From assembly GCA_013141015.1 (NCBI GenBank), contig JABFRT010000016.1, positions 1 through 59,553 of the forward strand: 59,553 bases of DNA, given 5' to 3'. This stretch comes from Hyphomicrobium sp. Its GTDB lineage: Bacteria; Pseudomonadota; Alphaproteobacteria; Rhizobiales; Hyphomicrobiaceae. This document shows positions 1 to 11,656 of the stretch, piece by piece. The stretch's first letter is position 1. Each line of letters opens with the position of its first letter. The notes under the pieces were generated by a model, which searched no databases, had not been told where the DNA came from, and was given only the letters and a program-made list of their open reading frames with translations. The translations under genes were made by a program, and so were the position numbers.

Positions 1-85
<85 letters not shown>

Positions 86-239
86 GAGCTTTGCTAAGCC
101 TTCCGGTTTCGGCCGGACGTGCTTCAAACCTCTGATTAGAATAACGGAACTAGTGTTTTGTCGACCTAGTTCTTTGCAATACAACGCGGGATTTCCGCCG
201 TCTTCGTTTCTCTTTCTTCATCACGGATACACGCTATCA

Positions 240-316
240 GGGCCTGTAGCTCAGTTGGTTAGAGCGCGCGCTTGATAAGCGTGAGGTCGGAAGTTCAAAT
301 CTTCCCAGGCCCACCA
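240..316 (+). tRNA. tRNA-Ile (anticodon GAT)
   Basis: This is a 77-base tRNA with encoded CCA. The acceptor stem GGGCCTG (240-246) pairs with CAGGCCC (306-312), followed by discriminator A and CCA. The anticodon GAT is at 274-276 in the loop TTGATAA, and the T-arm GTTCAAAT is normal. It lies in the 16S-23S spacer ahead of tRNA-Ala, the usual bacterial arrangement. Confidence 0.98.
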
Positions 317-397
317 TGTTCTTTCGGTGACGAAAGAAGTGCGGTGAGGGAGGTTCGGATGTGCTGACGCACGCCGGAGCGCCGATACACCAGGTTA

Positions 398-473
398 GGG
401 GCCATAGCTCAGCTGGGAGAGCGCGTGCTTTGCAAGCACGATGTCGTCGGTTCGATCCCGTCTGGCTCCACCA
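398..473 (+). tRNA. tRNA-Ala (anticodon TGC)
   Basis: This is a 76-base tRNA with encoded CCA. The acceptor stem GGGGCCA (398-404) pairs with TGGCTCC (463-469) with one G-T pair. The anticodon TGC is at 431-433. It is the second tRNA of the rRNA spacer and would be cut from the same precursor as the rRNAs. Confidence 0.98.
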
Positions 474-641
474 ATTATCCGTGATTTGAAGAGAGATATT
501 CCATTCCATTGAGAGCTAACGCTCCAATGGTGAACTCTATGACATTGTAAAGAGGGACTAATGCCTGAGGCGCGTACCCCGCGCTATCTGCACAGATCTT
601 CGCCGCGAGGCGTTGTTCGGGTTTAGTCTGATTGACTTTTT

Positions 642-682
642 GGTTCGTTATGAACGGTTGTGATGACCGTTTGAAACGAACC
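642..682 (+). other. rRNA spacer hairpin
   Basis: In the roughly 360-base spacer between tRNA-Ala and 23S, GGTTCGTT (642-649) pairs with AACGAACC (675-682), and inside it AACGGT (653-658) pairs with ACCGTT (666-671). It resembles the boxB-type stem-loop that takes part in rRNA antitermination or processing. I see no gene in the rest of the spacer (474-816). Confidence 0.6.
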
Positions 683-816
683 TGGTCTTTCTAATCAATG
701 CGCACAATTCGTCTGGCGCTTCGGATGCCCACAAAGCATCCGCGCCGGATATAAAGCGCGCTGAATGCTGGCTCACCTTCTTTGCCGAGGGGTATGAGTT
801 AAGCGCAACGCGTGGT

Positions 817-835
817 GAGCATTGCTAATGAGAGC

Positions 836-843
<8 letters not shown>
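817..843 (+). other. 5' strand of the 23S processing stem
   Basis: Bases 817-843 are almost perfectly complementary to 3625-3652, with one bulge and one mismatch. This forms a long stem that brackets the 23S rRNA. Such stems are the RNase III substrate that releases pre-23S. The last bases of the stem become the paired 5' and 3' ends of mature 23S. Confidence 0.8.
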
Positions 844-3634
<2,791 letters not shown>

Positions 3635-3803
3635 TCTCATTAAGCAATGCTCATCGAAATCGTTATGGGATGTGGATCCGCGTTTCGAAACGCGTCGATG
3701 CTCCCGAAAACGTGCTCAGCGCTGCCGTAAGGCTATGGCGCGAGCTCGATGAGCGTAAGAATTAGAAAGACCAAATTGTGCAAACTAACATGACGTCTCC
3801 GCT

Positions 3804-3921
3804 GATCTGGTGATTATGGCGGGGTGGCTGCACCCGATCCCATTCCGAACTCGGCCGTGAAACGCCCCTGCGCCGATGGTACTTCGTCTTAAGACGCGGG
3901 AGAGTAGGTCGTTGCCAGATC
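3804..3921 (+). rRNA. rrf: 5S rRNA
   Basis: The 118-base 5S rRNA starts and ends in the terminal helix GATCTGG (3804-3810) with CCAGATC (3915-3921). It contains the alphaproteobacterial internal motifs CCCATTCCGAACTCGG and TGGTACTTCGTCTTAAGACGC. An outer stem, GACGTCTC with GAGACGT, flanks it and is probably a processing site. No tRNA follows within the window. Confidence 0.97.
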
Positions 3922-4001
3922 TGCAGAGACGTTATGTGAATTTTGCGAAACAAAAAACGAAGTCAATCAGTGCACCCTCTTGCAAGTCATATTGCATCAA
4001 T

Positions 4002-4032
4002 GCGCCGCGTGGTTTTCCACCGGCGCGTTTTT
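4002..4032 (+). terminator. Terminator of the rRNA operon
   Basis: A GC-rich stem, GCGCCG-C-GTGG paired with CCACCGGCGC with one bulged C and a TTTT loop, is followed by GTTTTTG. It lies 80 bases after 5S and before the next coding region, as expected for the end of the rRNA operon. Confidence 0.65.
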
Positions 4033-4091
4033 GCGTTTGAAAGTCGCTAGTCTTCAACGTCGCAAGTCTTCGCGGGGGAATAGGGATCGTG

Positions 4092-4478
4092 ATGAGGTTT
4101 GCCAGATTTTTTGTGCTGGCCGTGTCGGCTGTGGCAGTCATATTTCCGGTGAACGCAGGGGAGCCGGAAAGTGATGAGGCGGGGATCACGGATGCGCAGA
4201 AAGTTGCGTTCATGAAGCATTGGATTGGCTCCAAATTCGCAATCAAAGAATTCTGCAAGAGTGCCAACCCAGATAAGGCCGCTGAGTTCGAGGCAGCCTG
4301 GATAAACTCGCTAGTGACAGAATCGGCAGACGCTAAAGCCTACGCTGCATCGCCGGAAATAGCGGTAGAGGGTGCCGGGCGGCTAAAGGAATATACTAAC
4401 GAGGCGAAGCGCTCCGCTTCCGCGCGTGAGGGTTTGATGATGTCGTGCGACGGTGCGTTAATAGGTAAAACCTTTTAG
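4092..4478 (+). CDS. Small secreted protein of unknown function
   Basis: The product is about 128 residues. It starts with a clear signal peptide: Arg near the N terminus, a hydrophobic stretch and a cut after VNAG around residue 20. The mature part is acidic to neutral and helical, with two cysteines (in EFCKSA and MSCDGA) that could form one disulfide. A GTG lies directly upstream of the chosen ATG, so the start is uncertain by one codon. I do not recognise the family. It stands alone after the rRNA operon and is followed by a gene on the other strand. Confidence 0.7.
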   Translation: MRFARFFVLAVSAVAVIFPVNAGEPESDEAGITDAQKVAFMKHWIGSKFAIKEFCKSANPDKAAEFEAAWINSLVTESADAKAYAASPEIAVEGAGRLKEYTNEAKRSASAREGLMMSCDGALIGKTF

Positions 4479-4595
4479 ACGCAGCGCTGGTGCGGCCGCG
4501 CGTTGCAGTGTGCTGTGTGAGTTAGCCGTTTGGCGCGTTCATTTCTTCTACTCTTGAGGTTCGATAAGGCCATCAGCGCCAAGCCGCCGGACCAT

Positions 4596-5096
4596 TTATA
4601 GTCCGAGCTCACTCAACCCCGGGTGATTATCAGGCCGGCGGCCGTTGTTGGGCTCACGGGGCCAATGGTATTTCCGGTCAGCGGCAGCGATTTCGAGATC
4701 ATTGATGCTCGCGAACCGCAGCCGCATCAGGCCGTGCTCATCAAATTCCCAATTCTCGTTGCCGTACGACCGGAACCACTGGCCTGCGCTATCGTGCCAC
4801 TCGTAGGCAAAGCGCACCGCAATGCGGTTGTCCGCGAAGGCCCACAGCTCCTTTATCAAGCGATAGTCGTTTTCGCGCGCCCATTTGCGCGTGAGGAAAT
4901 CGACGATTTCGGCGCGCCCTATAGGAAACTCGGCGCGATTGCGCCAACGGCTGTCTTCCGTGTAAGCGAGCGACACGCGCACCGGATCGCGCGAATTCCA
5001 AGCATCTTCCGCTAGGCGGATTTTTTGAATGGCGGTTTCCCGCGTGAACGGTGGCAATGGCGGCCGTGGAACACTCGGCTGCGGGGATGTGGTCAT
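4596..5096 (-). CDS. NTF2-like protein, DUF1348 family
   Basis: This is a cytoplasmic 166-residue protein. It matches the DUF1348 branch of the NTF2-like fold: after a proline-rich start come the motifs [50 protein letters not shown] and [11 protein letters not shown], all family hallmarks. The start ATG at 5096 has AGGAAAACC upstream. The frame stays open further upstream but would then run towards the divergent gene, so the shorter form is preferred. The family is uncharacterised and often annotated as a possible small-molecule binding or isomerase-like fold. Confidence 0.85.
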   Translation of the reverse strand: MTTSPQPSVPRPPLPPFTRETAIQKIRLAEDAWNSRDPVRVSLAYTEDSRWRNRAEFPIGRAEIVDFLTRKWARENDYRLIKELWAFADNRIAVRFAYEWHDSAGQWFRSYGNENWEFDEHGLMRLRFASINDLEIAAADRKYHWPREPNNGRRPDNHPGLSELGL

Positions 5097-5263
5097 TTTA
5101 GGTTTTCCTAGCGATTTGTTCGCCGACGCTACCCCTGATCCACATCCGCGATCAATGCCCCGTTGCGCCGTCTGATCGACCGCCGCGACGCTCTTGACCC
5201 GGATAGTGAAACGCTTGAGCGTCTTGATCACGCCCATCGCCCGATAAGCTTGGAGACCAGCCG

Positions 5264-5593
5264 ATGTACTCAGCCAACAATCTTGCGCAATTGCCGCATC
5301 TCAAGGCGCTGTCACCGACAGCCATGCACGCGTTTGAGACCTTTGACCGGGCGGCGATGGCGGCGGGAAATATTCCGCGCAAATACAAGGAGCTTATTGC
5401 CCTTGGCGTGGCGTTGACCACGCAATGCCCGTACAGCCTGGAGGTACACCGCACCAACGCGATCAATGCCGGCGCAAGCGAGGCGGAAATTGCGGAGGTG
5501 ATATTCCTGGCCGCCGCCATGCGCGCAACGGCGGCCATCGCTCACGGCACGCACTTGGTGGGGCCACGCAAGGCCGATCCGGCCAAACGCTGA
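5264..5593 (+). CDS. Carboxymuconolactone decarboxylase family protein (AhpD-like)
   Basis: This 109-residue protein has the single CMD domain seen in AhpD-like proteins: [21 protein letters not shown] followed by an AGASEAEI helix. The family's redox motif is C-x-x-C-x3-H; here it reads C-P-Y-S-L-E-V-H, so the second cysteine is serine. That argues against a classical dithiol peroxiredoxin reductant and for a variant or binding role. It is divergent from the DUF1348 gene, with about 170 bases between their starts. Confidence 0.88.
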   Translation: MYSANNLAQLPHLKALSPTAMHAFETFDRAAMAAGNIPRKYKELIALGVALTTQCPYSLEVHRTNAINAGASEAEIAEVIFLAAAMRATAAIAHGTHLVGPRKADPAKR

Positions 5594-5654
5594 GGCGCTT
5601 CAGCGCACAAAATCCAAAACTGTTGCAGGGCCGCACTAGGAACTGCAGGTCTCA

Positions 5655-6098
5655 GTGTGGATAAATCGCTTTATGTCAGTGTGGCGCAAACATAGCATCC
5701 GGACCGTCATCGCAGTTTTTGCGCTCATTGGCGCATTGCTGCATACGGCCGCGATACCGTTTCACGGCATCATGCAAGCCGGCGCAGCAGCCGCTCTTGG
5801 GACCGCAGCTGACGGCAACCGGGATTCCTGGGCTGTACAGGCCGGGGCTACAATCTGCCACGGTGCGCAGAGTTTGGCGGACGGCGGCCCGTCAGAGCCC
5901 GCTCAACCAATTTCTCCTGGCTCCAATTGTCCAGTGTGTCTGGCGTCGATGTGGGCTGTCGCCAGCGTTGATTACGTGCCGGTCACAGCACCAGCCGCAG
6001 TCATTGTTGCGAAACCGATTGTGCTTTCGGAGACGCCGCCGGCGCAACGCCGGTCCGGATCGTCATTCGAAGCGCGTGGTCCACCTGCACTGATCTGA
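5655..6098 (+). CDS. DUF2946-like exported protein
   Basis: The product has 147 residues with a GTG start (an ATG six codons on is also possible). An N-terminal hydrophobic segment around residues 18-35 looks like a membrane anchor or signal. Two conserved cysteine motifs follow, TICHG and NCPVC, and the protein ends in the ARGPPA-type tail typical of DUF2946. Members of this family are often found beside copper-handling or TonB-dependent genes. The next gene encodes a Met/His-rich outer-membrane protein, which supports a metal-related role, but this is inference. Confidence 0.7.
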   Translation: MWINRFMSVWRKHSIRTVIAVFALIGALLHTAAIPFHGIMQAGAAAALGTAADGNRDSWAVQAGATICHGAQSLADGGPSEPAQPISPGSNCPVCLASMWAVASVDYVPVTAPAAVIVAKPIVLSETPPAQRRSGSSFEARGPPALI

Positions 6099-6272
6099 TC
6101 GTGTGTCTGCATGATGTGATGCCTCGTCAGTTCAGAGGCTCAAGCTGTGCACCATCGGCAGCGTCGCGTTTGGCGCCGCCTATCTCCATCCATCTCATTC
6201 TCATGTTGTCCTATTGCCGCCCCGCATTGCGTTGGCGCAGGACCAAACGGGCGATACCCCAGAGGAACGACT

Positions 6273-7373
6273 ATGCAACTTTTCAAAGCGCAGCGCGCAA
6301 CAGCCTCATCAATAGCGGCACTGCTGATGTCAACCGGCGCCATGCTGTCTCCGGCTCTCGCGGATGCAGGATCCAAGCCGATACCCGAAGGCCACGCGCC
6401 AGCGGGCGTGATGGTTGATCATATGCACAAGGCCGGCGAGTTTATGGTTGGCTATCGCTACAGCTACAGCCGTATGGCTGGCGATACGCTGACTGGAACT
6501 GATACCGCCCCGGAACATGACATCCTTCACGACGCTTGCCAGAATCCGAAGGTTGCCGGTCACGAACACTGCATGATGAAGCAGTCAAAGATGACCATGC
6601 AGATGCACATGCTTGATCTCATGTACGCGCCGACCAACTGGCTGACTTTCATGGTCATGCCGCAATGGATGACAATGGACATGACCATGTCTCCGGTCGA
6701 AGATCCGATGCACATGGGTGAGGGCGGCGAACATGGTATGCACATGGGGTCGCATGCACATGGCACAGATGGTTTTGGTGACACCACCTTCGGTGCTCTG
6801 ATTCAGCTCTCCGACGGTCCGGGATACCACTTGCACACTGGTTTGATGTTCTCGGCGCCGACCGGTTCGACGTCCGAAAAGGGTTCCAGCGGCGCGCTGA
6901 CCCACTACATGATGCAGCTTGGCTCTGGCACCTGGGATTTCCTGCCGAGCCTCACATACACCGGCCGCGCCGACCGCTTCTCATGGGGTGGTCAGGTCTC
7001 TGGCATCATCCGCATGGAAGACGAGAACAACCGGGGCTATGCGCTCGGCAATGTGTTCCAGGCAACCGCTTGGGGCAGCTACCGCTTGACCGATTGGCTG
7101 TCTGCGTCGTTGCGCGTTCTGCACACGAAGCAGGGTGAAATCACCGGCACTCTCGATCACACAGGCACCGGTATGAGCCCGCCCGACCTGCCATCGAACT
7201 ACGGCGGCCGTTTCTGGGATGTCGGTTTCGGTTTGAACATGGTTGTGCCGGAAGGTGCGCTCAAGGGCCACCGCTTGAGCGTCGAGTGGGCCGAGCCGGT
7301 CCGCGACGACGTCAACGGCTTCCAGCAGGAGCGTGATGGCACACTCTACGTCAACTGGAGCAAGGCGTTTTAA
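6273..7373 (+). CDS. Met/His-rich outer-membrane transporter-like protein
   Basis: The product has 366 residues. It starts with a signal peptide (basic start, hydrophobic core, ALADAG cleavage). The body has alternating aromatic and small residues typical of an outer-membrane beta-barrel of the MetA-pathway phenol-degradation transporter type (PF13557-like). Residues of roughly 95-175 are extremely rich in Met and His, including repeated HM/MHM motifs, which suggests Cu(I)/Ag(I) or other soft-metal binding. ATG 6273 has AGAGGAACG upstream. A strong terminator follows. It may form a unit with the DUF2946 gene upstream. Confidence 0.8.
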   Translation: MQLFKAQRATASSIAALLMSTGAMLSPALADAGSKPIPEGHAPAGVMVDHMHKAGEFMVGYRYSYSRMAGDTLTGTDTAPEHDILHDACQNPKVAGHEHCMMKQSKMTMQMHMLDLMYAPTNWLTFMVMPQWMTMDMTMSPVEDPMHMGEGGEHGMHMGSHAHGTDGFGDTTFGALIQLSDGPGYHLHTGLMFSAPTGSTSEKGSSGALTHYMMQLGSGTWDFLPSLTYTGRADRFSWGGQVSGIIRMEDENNRGYALGNVFQATAWGSYRLTDWLSASLRVLHTKQGEITGTLDHTGTGMSPPDLPSNYGGRFWDVGFGLNMVVPEGALKGHRLSVEWAEPVRDDVNGFQQERDGTLYVNWSKAF

Positions 7374-7397
7374 GCGCCAAGCCGGAACTCAAAAAAA

Positions 7398-7424
7398 GGG
7401 GCTGGAGACATCCAGCCCCTTTTT
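7398..7424 (+). terminator. Rho-independent terminator
   Basis: A perfect 9-bp stem, GGGGCTGGA with TCCAGCCCC and loop GACA, is followed by TTTTT. It is also preceded by a run of A, so it could work in both directions. It ends the metal-rich transporter gene and, on the other strand, the small gene at 7442 ends just beside it. Confidence 0.92.
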
Positions 7425-7441
7425 CTATTCTGCAAAAAGGA

Positions 7442-7645
7442 TCAGCGGTCTTCGTTGGGAATATCGACTCGCGTCGGCGTGCCTTCGCCTTCGCCGGGCT
7501 CGTCGCTATCAGGATCGGATTTTGGGTTGGGTTCGCGGCCCGGATCTTCAGCGGACGAGTCATCGACGGGCTGGCCTGGCGCATGCACCGGGCGTTGTGG
7601 ATGTTCTGGATCAATGTTGGTTTTGCGCTTATTGTTGTCAGTCAT
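7442..7645 (-). CDS. Small acidic, probably disordered protein
   Basis: This is a 67-residue protein rich in Pro, Asp, Glu and Ser with no hydrophobic core, so probably unstructured. The start ATG at 7645 has GGAGTGAGTGTG directly upstream, a good ribosome-binding site. It lies downstream of ubiB on the same strand. I do not recognise a family; short proteins of this type occur in many alphaproteobacteria. Confidence 0.5.
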   Translation of the reverse strand: MTDNNKRKTNIDPEHPQRPVHAPGQPVDDSSAEDPGREPNPKSDPDSDEPGEGEGTPTRVDIPNEDR

Positions 7646-7748
7646 CACACTCACTCCAATTTGCCTCAGTTGAGAGAGCAAGACGCATGCCGGCGCGAGA
7701 AGTTCCAAAAAACACGGCGGCGAAGGATTGCCGCGATACGACCGGCGA

Positions 7749-9344
7749 TTAGATCAGCCCGATGTAGCGCAGTGCGATGGCCGCGAGGCTGGCGGCGATG
7801 GCGAGAATGCCAGCGGTCTGCACCCGGTCCGACTTGGCGTTTTCCTTGGCGATGCGTTGCACCGTCGCGTCGTCGAGGCGCACGCCATCTTTCGCCATGT
7901 CCGACAGGCCGTAGAGCGCGGTTTCGGCGCGCTTCAATAAGCCCGGCGACCGCAACAGTACTTCGCCGATCGATTGGGCGCTGGCGCCGGCTTCCTTGAT
8001 GCGCCCGATCAGGCCGAGATTGGCTTCCATCCATTCTTTCGCAATCGGCTCAGCAGCCGACCACATATTGAGATTGGGATTGAGATCGCGCGCCACGCCC
8101 TCGACGATGACCATGCTCTTTTGCAGCAGGATCAGTTCGGGCCGCGTTTCCATGTCGAACACTTCAGTGTAGGCGAACAGTTGGCCGAGCAGATCGGCCA
8201 TCGAGATTTCTTCAGCCGTGCGGCCGTGGATCGGCTCGCCGATGGCACGCATGGCTTGGGCGAACTCTTCGACCGTATGGTGCGGCGGCACGTAGCCCGC
8301 TTCAAAGTGCATGGCGGCGGTGCGGTAATAGTCGCGCGTGATCAGGCCGTGCAGAATTTCAGCGAGAAAGCGGCGCTCCTGTAATCCCAACCGGCCCATG
8401 ATGCCAAAGTCAACGGCGACGACTGTGCCGCTGTCGTCAACGAACAGATTGCCCTGGTGCATGTCGGCATGGAAAAAGCCGTCGCGCATGGCGTGGCGCA
8501 GGAACGAGCGCAGCACGGTGAGGCCGAGTGCGTGGACATCAAAACCTTTGGCGACGAGCGTGGCGCGGTCAGCAATCGGCGTGCCGTCAATCCATTCAAG
8601 CGTCAGAATGCGCTTTGAGGTACGCCGCCAATCGACCGTTGGAACGCGCAGGCCTTCGCCCGCCTTGATGTTGTCGGCCATCTCGGAAATTGCGGCGGCC
8701 TCAAGCCGCAAATCCATTTCGAGGTCGGTGGTGTGTTTGAGATTGTCGACAACCGCCACAGGCCGCAGGCGGCGCGCGGGCGCGTAATATTTTTCAATCA
8801 GGCGCGCTGCGAAATAATAGCTGTCGAGATCGCGCGTGAAGCGCTTTTCGATATCGGGGCGCAAGATTTTGACGGCGACGGCTTTTTTGATGCCGTCTTG
8901 CATAACGTAGGCTTTGTGAACTTGGGCTATCGAGGCGGCGGCAACGGGTGGGCCAAAGCCGATGAAGTGATCTTCGAGTTTACCGCCAAGTGCGCGCTCT
9001 ACAGCGATGCGCGCTTCTGCCATTGAGAACGGCGCCGCCTTGTCTTGCAAGTGGCGCAGGTCGGCTGAGAGTTCAGGGCCGATCACGTCGGCGCGGGTCG
9101 CTAAAAACTGGCCGAGTTTGACGTAACTCGGGCCGAGTTGCGCCAAGGCCGCGCCAACGCGCTTGGCTTTGGGTTCACCCCAGTGGAATGGCGCGGATAT
9201 CAAACGCAGCGGCGCAGTTGCCAAGCGCGCCAAACGCAACGGCAGCGGCACGGCCATGCCTTTAGGCACAAACCGCACGCCATGCTGGGCGAGGACGAGA
9301 CCGGCGCGCGCCAGTCTCAAAGTGTGCATCAACGCTCCGGCCAT
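7749..9344 (-). CDS. ubiB: UbiB-family atypical kinase, ubiquinone biosynthesis
   Basis: This is a 531-residue ABC1/ADCK/UbiB protein, required for ubiquinone synthesis as an ATPase accessory factor at the inner membrane. Visible hallmarks are GPSYVKLGQFLATR (the family KxGQ motif, about residue 76), HADMHQGNLFV in place of the usual kinase catalytic loop, and VDFGIMG (DFG). The C terminus is hydrophobic and fits a membrane anchor. A GTG 13 codons upstream is another possible start; ATG 9344 fits the family better and has AGGACG upstream. It is on the same strand as ubiE, with one small gene between. Confidence 0.93.
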   Translation of the reverse strand: MAGALMHTLRLARAGLVLAQHGVRFVPKGMAVPLPLRLARLATAPLRLISAPFHWGEPKAKRVGAALAQLGPSYVKLGQFLATRADVIGPELSADLRHLQDKAAPFSMAEARIAVERALGGKLEDHFIGFGPPVAAASIAQVHKAYVMQDGIKKAVAVKILRPDIEKRFTRDLDSYYFAARLIEKYYAPARRLRPVAVVDNLKHTTDLEMDLRLEAAAISEMADNIKAGEGLRVPTVDWRRTSKRILTLEWIDGTPIADRATLVAKGFDVHALGLTVLRSFLRHAMRDGFFHADMHQGNLFVDDSGTVVAVDFGIMGRLGLQERRFLAEILHGLITRDYYRTAAMHFEAGYVPPHHTVEEFAQAMRAIGEPIHGRTAEEISMADLLGQLFAYTEVFDMETRPELILLQKSMVIVEGVARDLNPNLNMWSAAEPIAKEWMEANLGLIGRIKEAGASAQSIGEVLLRSPGLLKRAETALYGLSDMAKDGVRLDDATVQRIAKENAKSDRVQTAGILAIAASLAAIALRYIGLI

Positions 9345-9465
9345 GGGTGGCGATTTCGTCCTTTGGCTTTGTTTGGAGCGCACTTTGCGCTGGCAGTGGC
9401 CAACGTCAAGCGTGACACCGTGTGCGGGTAAACAGCGCCTGAACTTAGGGTCGCGCCACCGCCCA

Positions 9466-9502
9466 ACAAAACGGCGCCCGGCTGCTGCGCCGGACGCCGT
9501 TA
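9466..9502 (-). terminator. Terminator after the small secreted protein gene
   Basis: The inverted repeat AACGGCG...CGCCGTT, with further pairing GTCCGGC/GCCGGGC inside, is followed on the minus strand by TTTTGTT. It separates the gene at 9530 from ubiB, so ubiB probably has its own promoter. Confidence 0.7.
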
Positions 9503-9529
9503 AGACGTTCTATGCCGCGTCTGTGCAAC

Positions 9530-9826
9530 TTACTTGTTGGTGCAGAAGGTTGCTTGACCGTGGCACGTGACCTGGCCGCCGTCCGGCTTGCATTTATACT
9601 TTTCGTTTTTGACGGTGTAGCCTTCGACCTTGTTGGTCGCGACGAAGCCCGGCCAAAGACCCCAGCTGACGGCCTGAACCATGGTCTCAAGCGCAAACCA
9701 CTTGGCGGAGTCTGCCGACCCGGCGGTGGCGACGGCGCCCTTGGTCACGCAACCGGCCGTGGCGGCCGTGGCGGAAACCATTGTGGCTGCGGCAAGTGCG
9801 GCGGCTGCAAGTGCAATCGATTTCAT
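9530..9826 (-). CDS. Small secreted protein of unknown function
   Basis: The product has 98 residues with a classic signal peptide (MKS start, Ala-rich core, cleavage after ATAG near residue 24). The mature part has four cysteines, at GCVTK, YKCKP, VTCHG and TFCTNK, which could form two disulfides. The start has the excellent ribosome-binding site GAGGGAGAG. I do not recognise the family. Its own terminator lies just downstream. Confidence 0.8.
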   Translation of the reverse strand: MKSIALAAAALAAATMVSATAATAGCVTKGAVATAGSADSAKWFALETMVQAVSWGLWPGFVATNKVEGYTVKNEKYKCKPDGGQVTCHGQATFCTNK

Positions 9827-9930
9827 GAATTCTCTCCCTCGAGCAGATTCAAATCAGCAATTCACTATGCAAGGCTATGGGGCGGGCCGGTGCTGGTCAA
9901 CCGCCAAACCTGAGATCAGGCAGTGCCGGT

Positions 9931-10698
9931 CTAGATTTTCCAGCCTGAGTGCATGGCGGCGACGCCACCCGTCAGATTGCGGTAGCTGACGCGCTCAAAT
10001 CCGGCATCGCGGATCATCCCGGCAAAAGCCTCTTGCTTGGGAAATTTGCGGATGCTTTCGACCAGATATTGATAGGGCTCGGCCGCGCCGGCGGTCAGTT
10101 TGCCGAGCCGCGGGATGACTTCAAACGAATGGAAGTCGTACAGCCGGTCGAGCAACGGCACTTGAACCTCCGAGAATTCGAGGCACAGAAAACGCCCGCC
10201 AGGTTTCAACACGCGATAGGCTTCCGCCAGCGCCCGGTCGATGTGGGTGACGTTGCGGATGCCGAACGCAATGGTGTAGGCGTCGAAGGATGACGCCTCG
10301 AACGCCAACGTCTCGGCATTGCCCTCGATGCAGGTGATGCGCGCGTCAAGGCCAGCGTCATGAACCCGGCGGCGGCCGACGGCCAGCATTTCCGGGCTGA
10401 TGTCGCAAATGACTGATGTTGTGTTCGGGCCTGATGCGCCCGCGACGCGCAGTGCGATGTCGCCGGTGCCGCCGGCAACGTCGAGATGGCGGAAGGCGGT
10501 CGCGCCTTTCGGCGGATTTAGCCACGTGACGAAATCGCGCTTCCATAAGCGGTGCAGCCCGCCTGACATCAGATCGTTCATCAGGTCATAGCGCTCGGCG
10601 ACGGTCGCGAAAACCTGATTGACGAGGCCTTGGCGCTCGTCCTCAGTCACGTCGCGGAAGCCGAACGATGTGGCAGTGTTGTTTTGGCTATTTTCCAT
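9931..10698 (-). CDS. ubiE: Ubiquinone/menaquinone C-methyltransferase UbiE
   Basis: This is a 255-residue SAM-dependent methyltransferase that methylates the benzoquinol ring carbon in ubiquinone synthesis. It shows the UbiE N terminus FGFRDV..., the [21 protein letters not shown] motif, the SAM-binding [13 protein letters not shown] at about 73-85, the FGIRNV motif and the C-terminal pattern [15 protein letters not shown] 10698 starts 77 bases from the divergent mutM start, a conserved arrangement in this order. Confidence 0.97.
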   Translation of the reverse strand: MENSQNNTATSFGFRDVTEDERQGLVNQVFATVAERYDLMNDLMSGGLHRLWKRDFVTWLNPPKGATAFRHLDVAGGTGDIALRVAGASGPNTTSVICDISPEMLAVGRRRVHDAGLDARITCIEGNAETLAFEASSFDAYTIAFGIRNVTHIDRALAEAYRVLKPGGRFLCLEFSEVQVPLLDRLYDFHSFEVIPRLGKLTAGAAEPYQYLVESIRKFPKQEAFAGMIRDAGFERVSYRNLTGGVAAMHSGWKI

Positions 10699-10774
10699 GT
10701 GCCGATCATAGCGAAGGCCGCAGCTTGGCGCTATGGTCGGGCGCCAGAACGGTCAATTTTGTCTCAGAGGGTGC

Positions 10775-11656
10775 GTGCCAGAATTACCTGAAGTCGAAAC
10801 CGTGCGGCGCGGGCTAGAGCCGGTGCTTGCTGGCGCCAAGGTGCGCCGGGTTGAGGCACGCCGGCCGGATCTGCGGTTTCCGTTGCCAGAGCGGTTCGCG
10901 GCCCGGGTCGAGGGCCAAACGATTGTACGGCTGGAGCGGCGCGCCAAATACTTGGTGGCGGTGCTATCGGGCGGCGAAGCGCTGGTGATGCATCTGGGCA
11001 TGACCGGGCGGTTTACTATTCAATCTGACAACCGCACGGCGCTGCTCGGCGAATACATCTATCCGGCCGGTGCCGATCCCAAACACGATCATGTTGTGCT
11101 GCATGTGAGCGGCGGCAAGCGGGTGGTCTACAACGATCCGCGCCGCTTCGGGTTTATGATTTTGATGGCGGACCGGGACCGGCCGCAGCACGCGCTGTTC
11201 AAGGCGCTGGGGGCGGAACCTTTGAGCGCAGATCTGACGGCTGAATATCTGGCCAAGCGGGCTTTTAATCGCAAAGTCAATTTGAAGTCGTTTCTGATGG
11301 ACCAGCGCAATATCGCGGGCCTTGGCAATATCTATGTGTCGGAAGCGCTGCATCGCGCAGGGCTGTCGCCGGACCGGGCAGCGCGCTATTTGTGCGACAA
11401 GCGCGGCCAGCCGACGGTTCGCGCGCATACGCTGGTGCCGGCCATTCAGAGTGTTCTGCGGCAGGCCATATCCGCAGGTGGATCGACGCTGAAAGATTAT
11501 CGTCACGCCGACGGTGAAAAGGGCGCTTTTCAAGAGGCGTTCGCGGTTTATGATCGCGCGGACGCGCCATGTGTGCGGCCTGGATGTAGCGGCAAAGTCC
11601 GCCGCACGATCCATGGCGGCCGGGCGACGTATGCTTGCACTGTCTGCCAGCGCTAG
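10775..11656 (+). CDS. mutM: Formamidopyrimidine-DNA glycosylase
   Basis: This 293-residue base-excision repair enzyme removes oxidised purines such as 8-oxoguanine and cuts the abasic site. The GTG start at 10775 is fixed by the catalytic N terminus: after Met removal the protein begins PELPEVETVRRGL, with Pro as nucleophile. AGAGGG precedes it. The conserved QRNIAGLGNIY helix-two-turn-helix follows, and the C terminus carries a CX4C-X16-CX2C zinc finger ending in CQR. The upstream in-frame extension is not part of the gene. Confidence 0.97.
   Translation: MPELPEVETVRRGLEPVLAGAKVRRVEARRPDLRFPLPERFAARVEGQTIVRLERRAKYLVAVLSGGEALVMHLGMTGRFTIQSDNRTALLGEYIYPAGADPKHDHVVLHVSGGKRVVYNDPRRFGFMILMADRDRPQHALFKALGAEPLSADLTAEYLAKRAFNRKVNLKSFLMDQRNIAGLGNIYVSEALHRAGLSPDRAARYLCDKRGQPTVRAHTLVPAIQSVLRQAISAGGSTLKDYRHADGEKGAFQEAFAVYDRADAPCVRPGCSGKVRRTIHGGRATYACTVCQR

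Noticed and set aside
5656-5664. A perfect DnaA box TGTGGATAA near the DUF2946 gene start
   Set aside because: It is isolated, with no further boxes, AT-rich segment or CtrA site nearby, so it is most likely a chance match.
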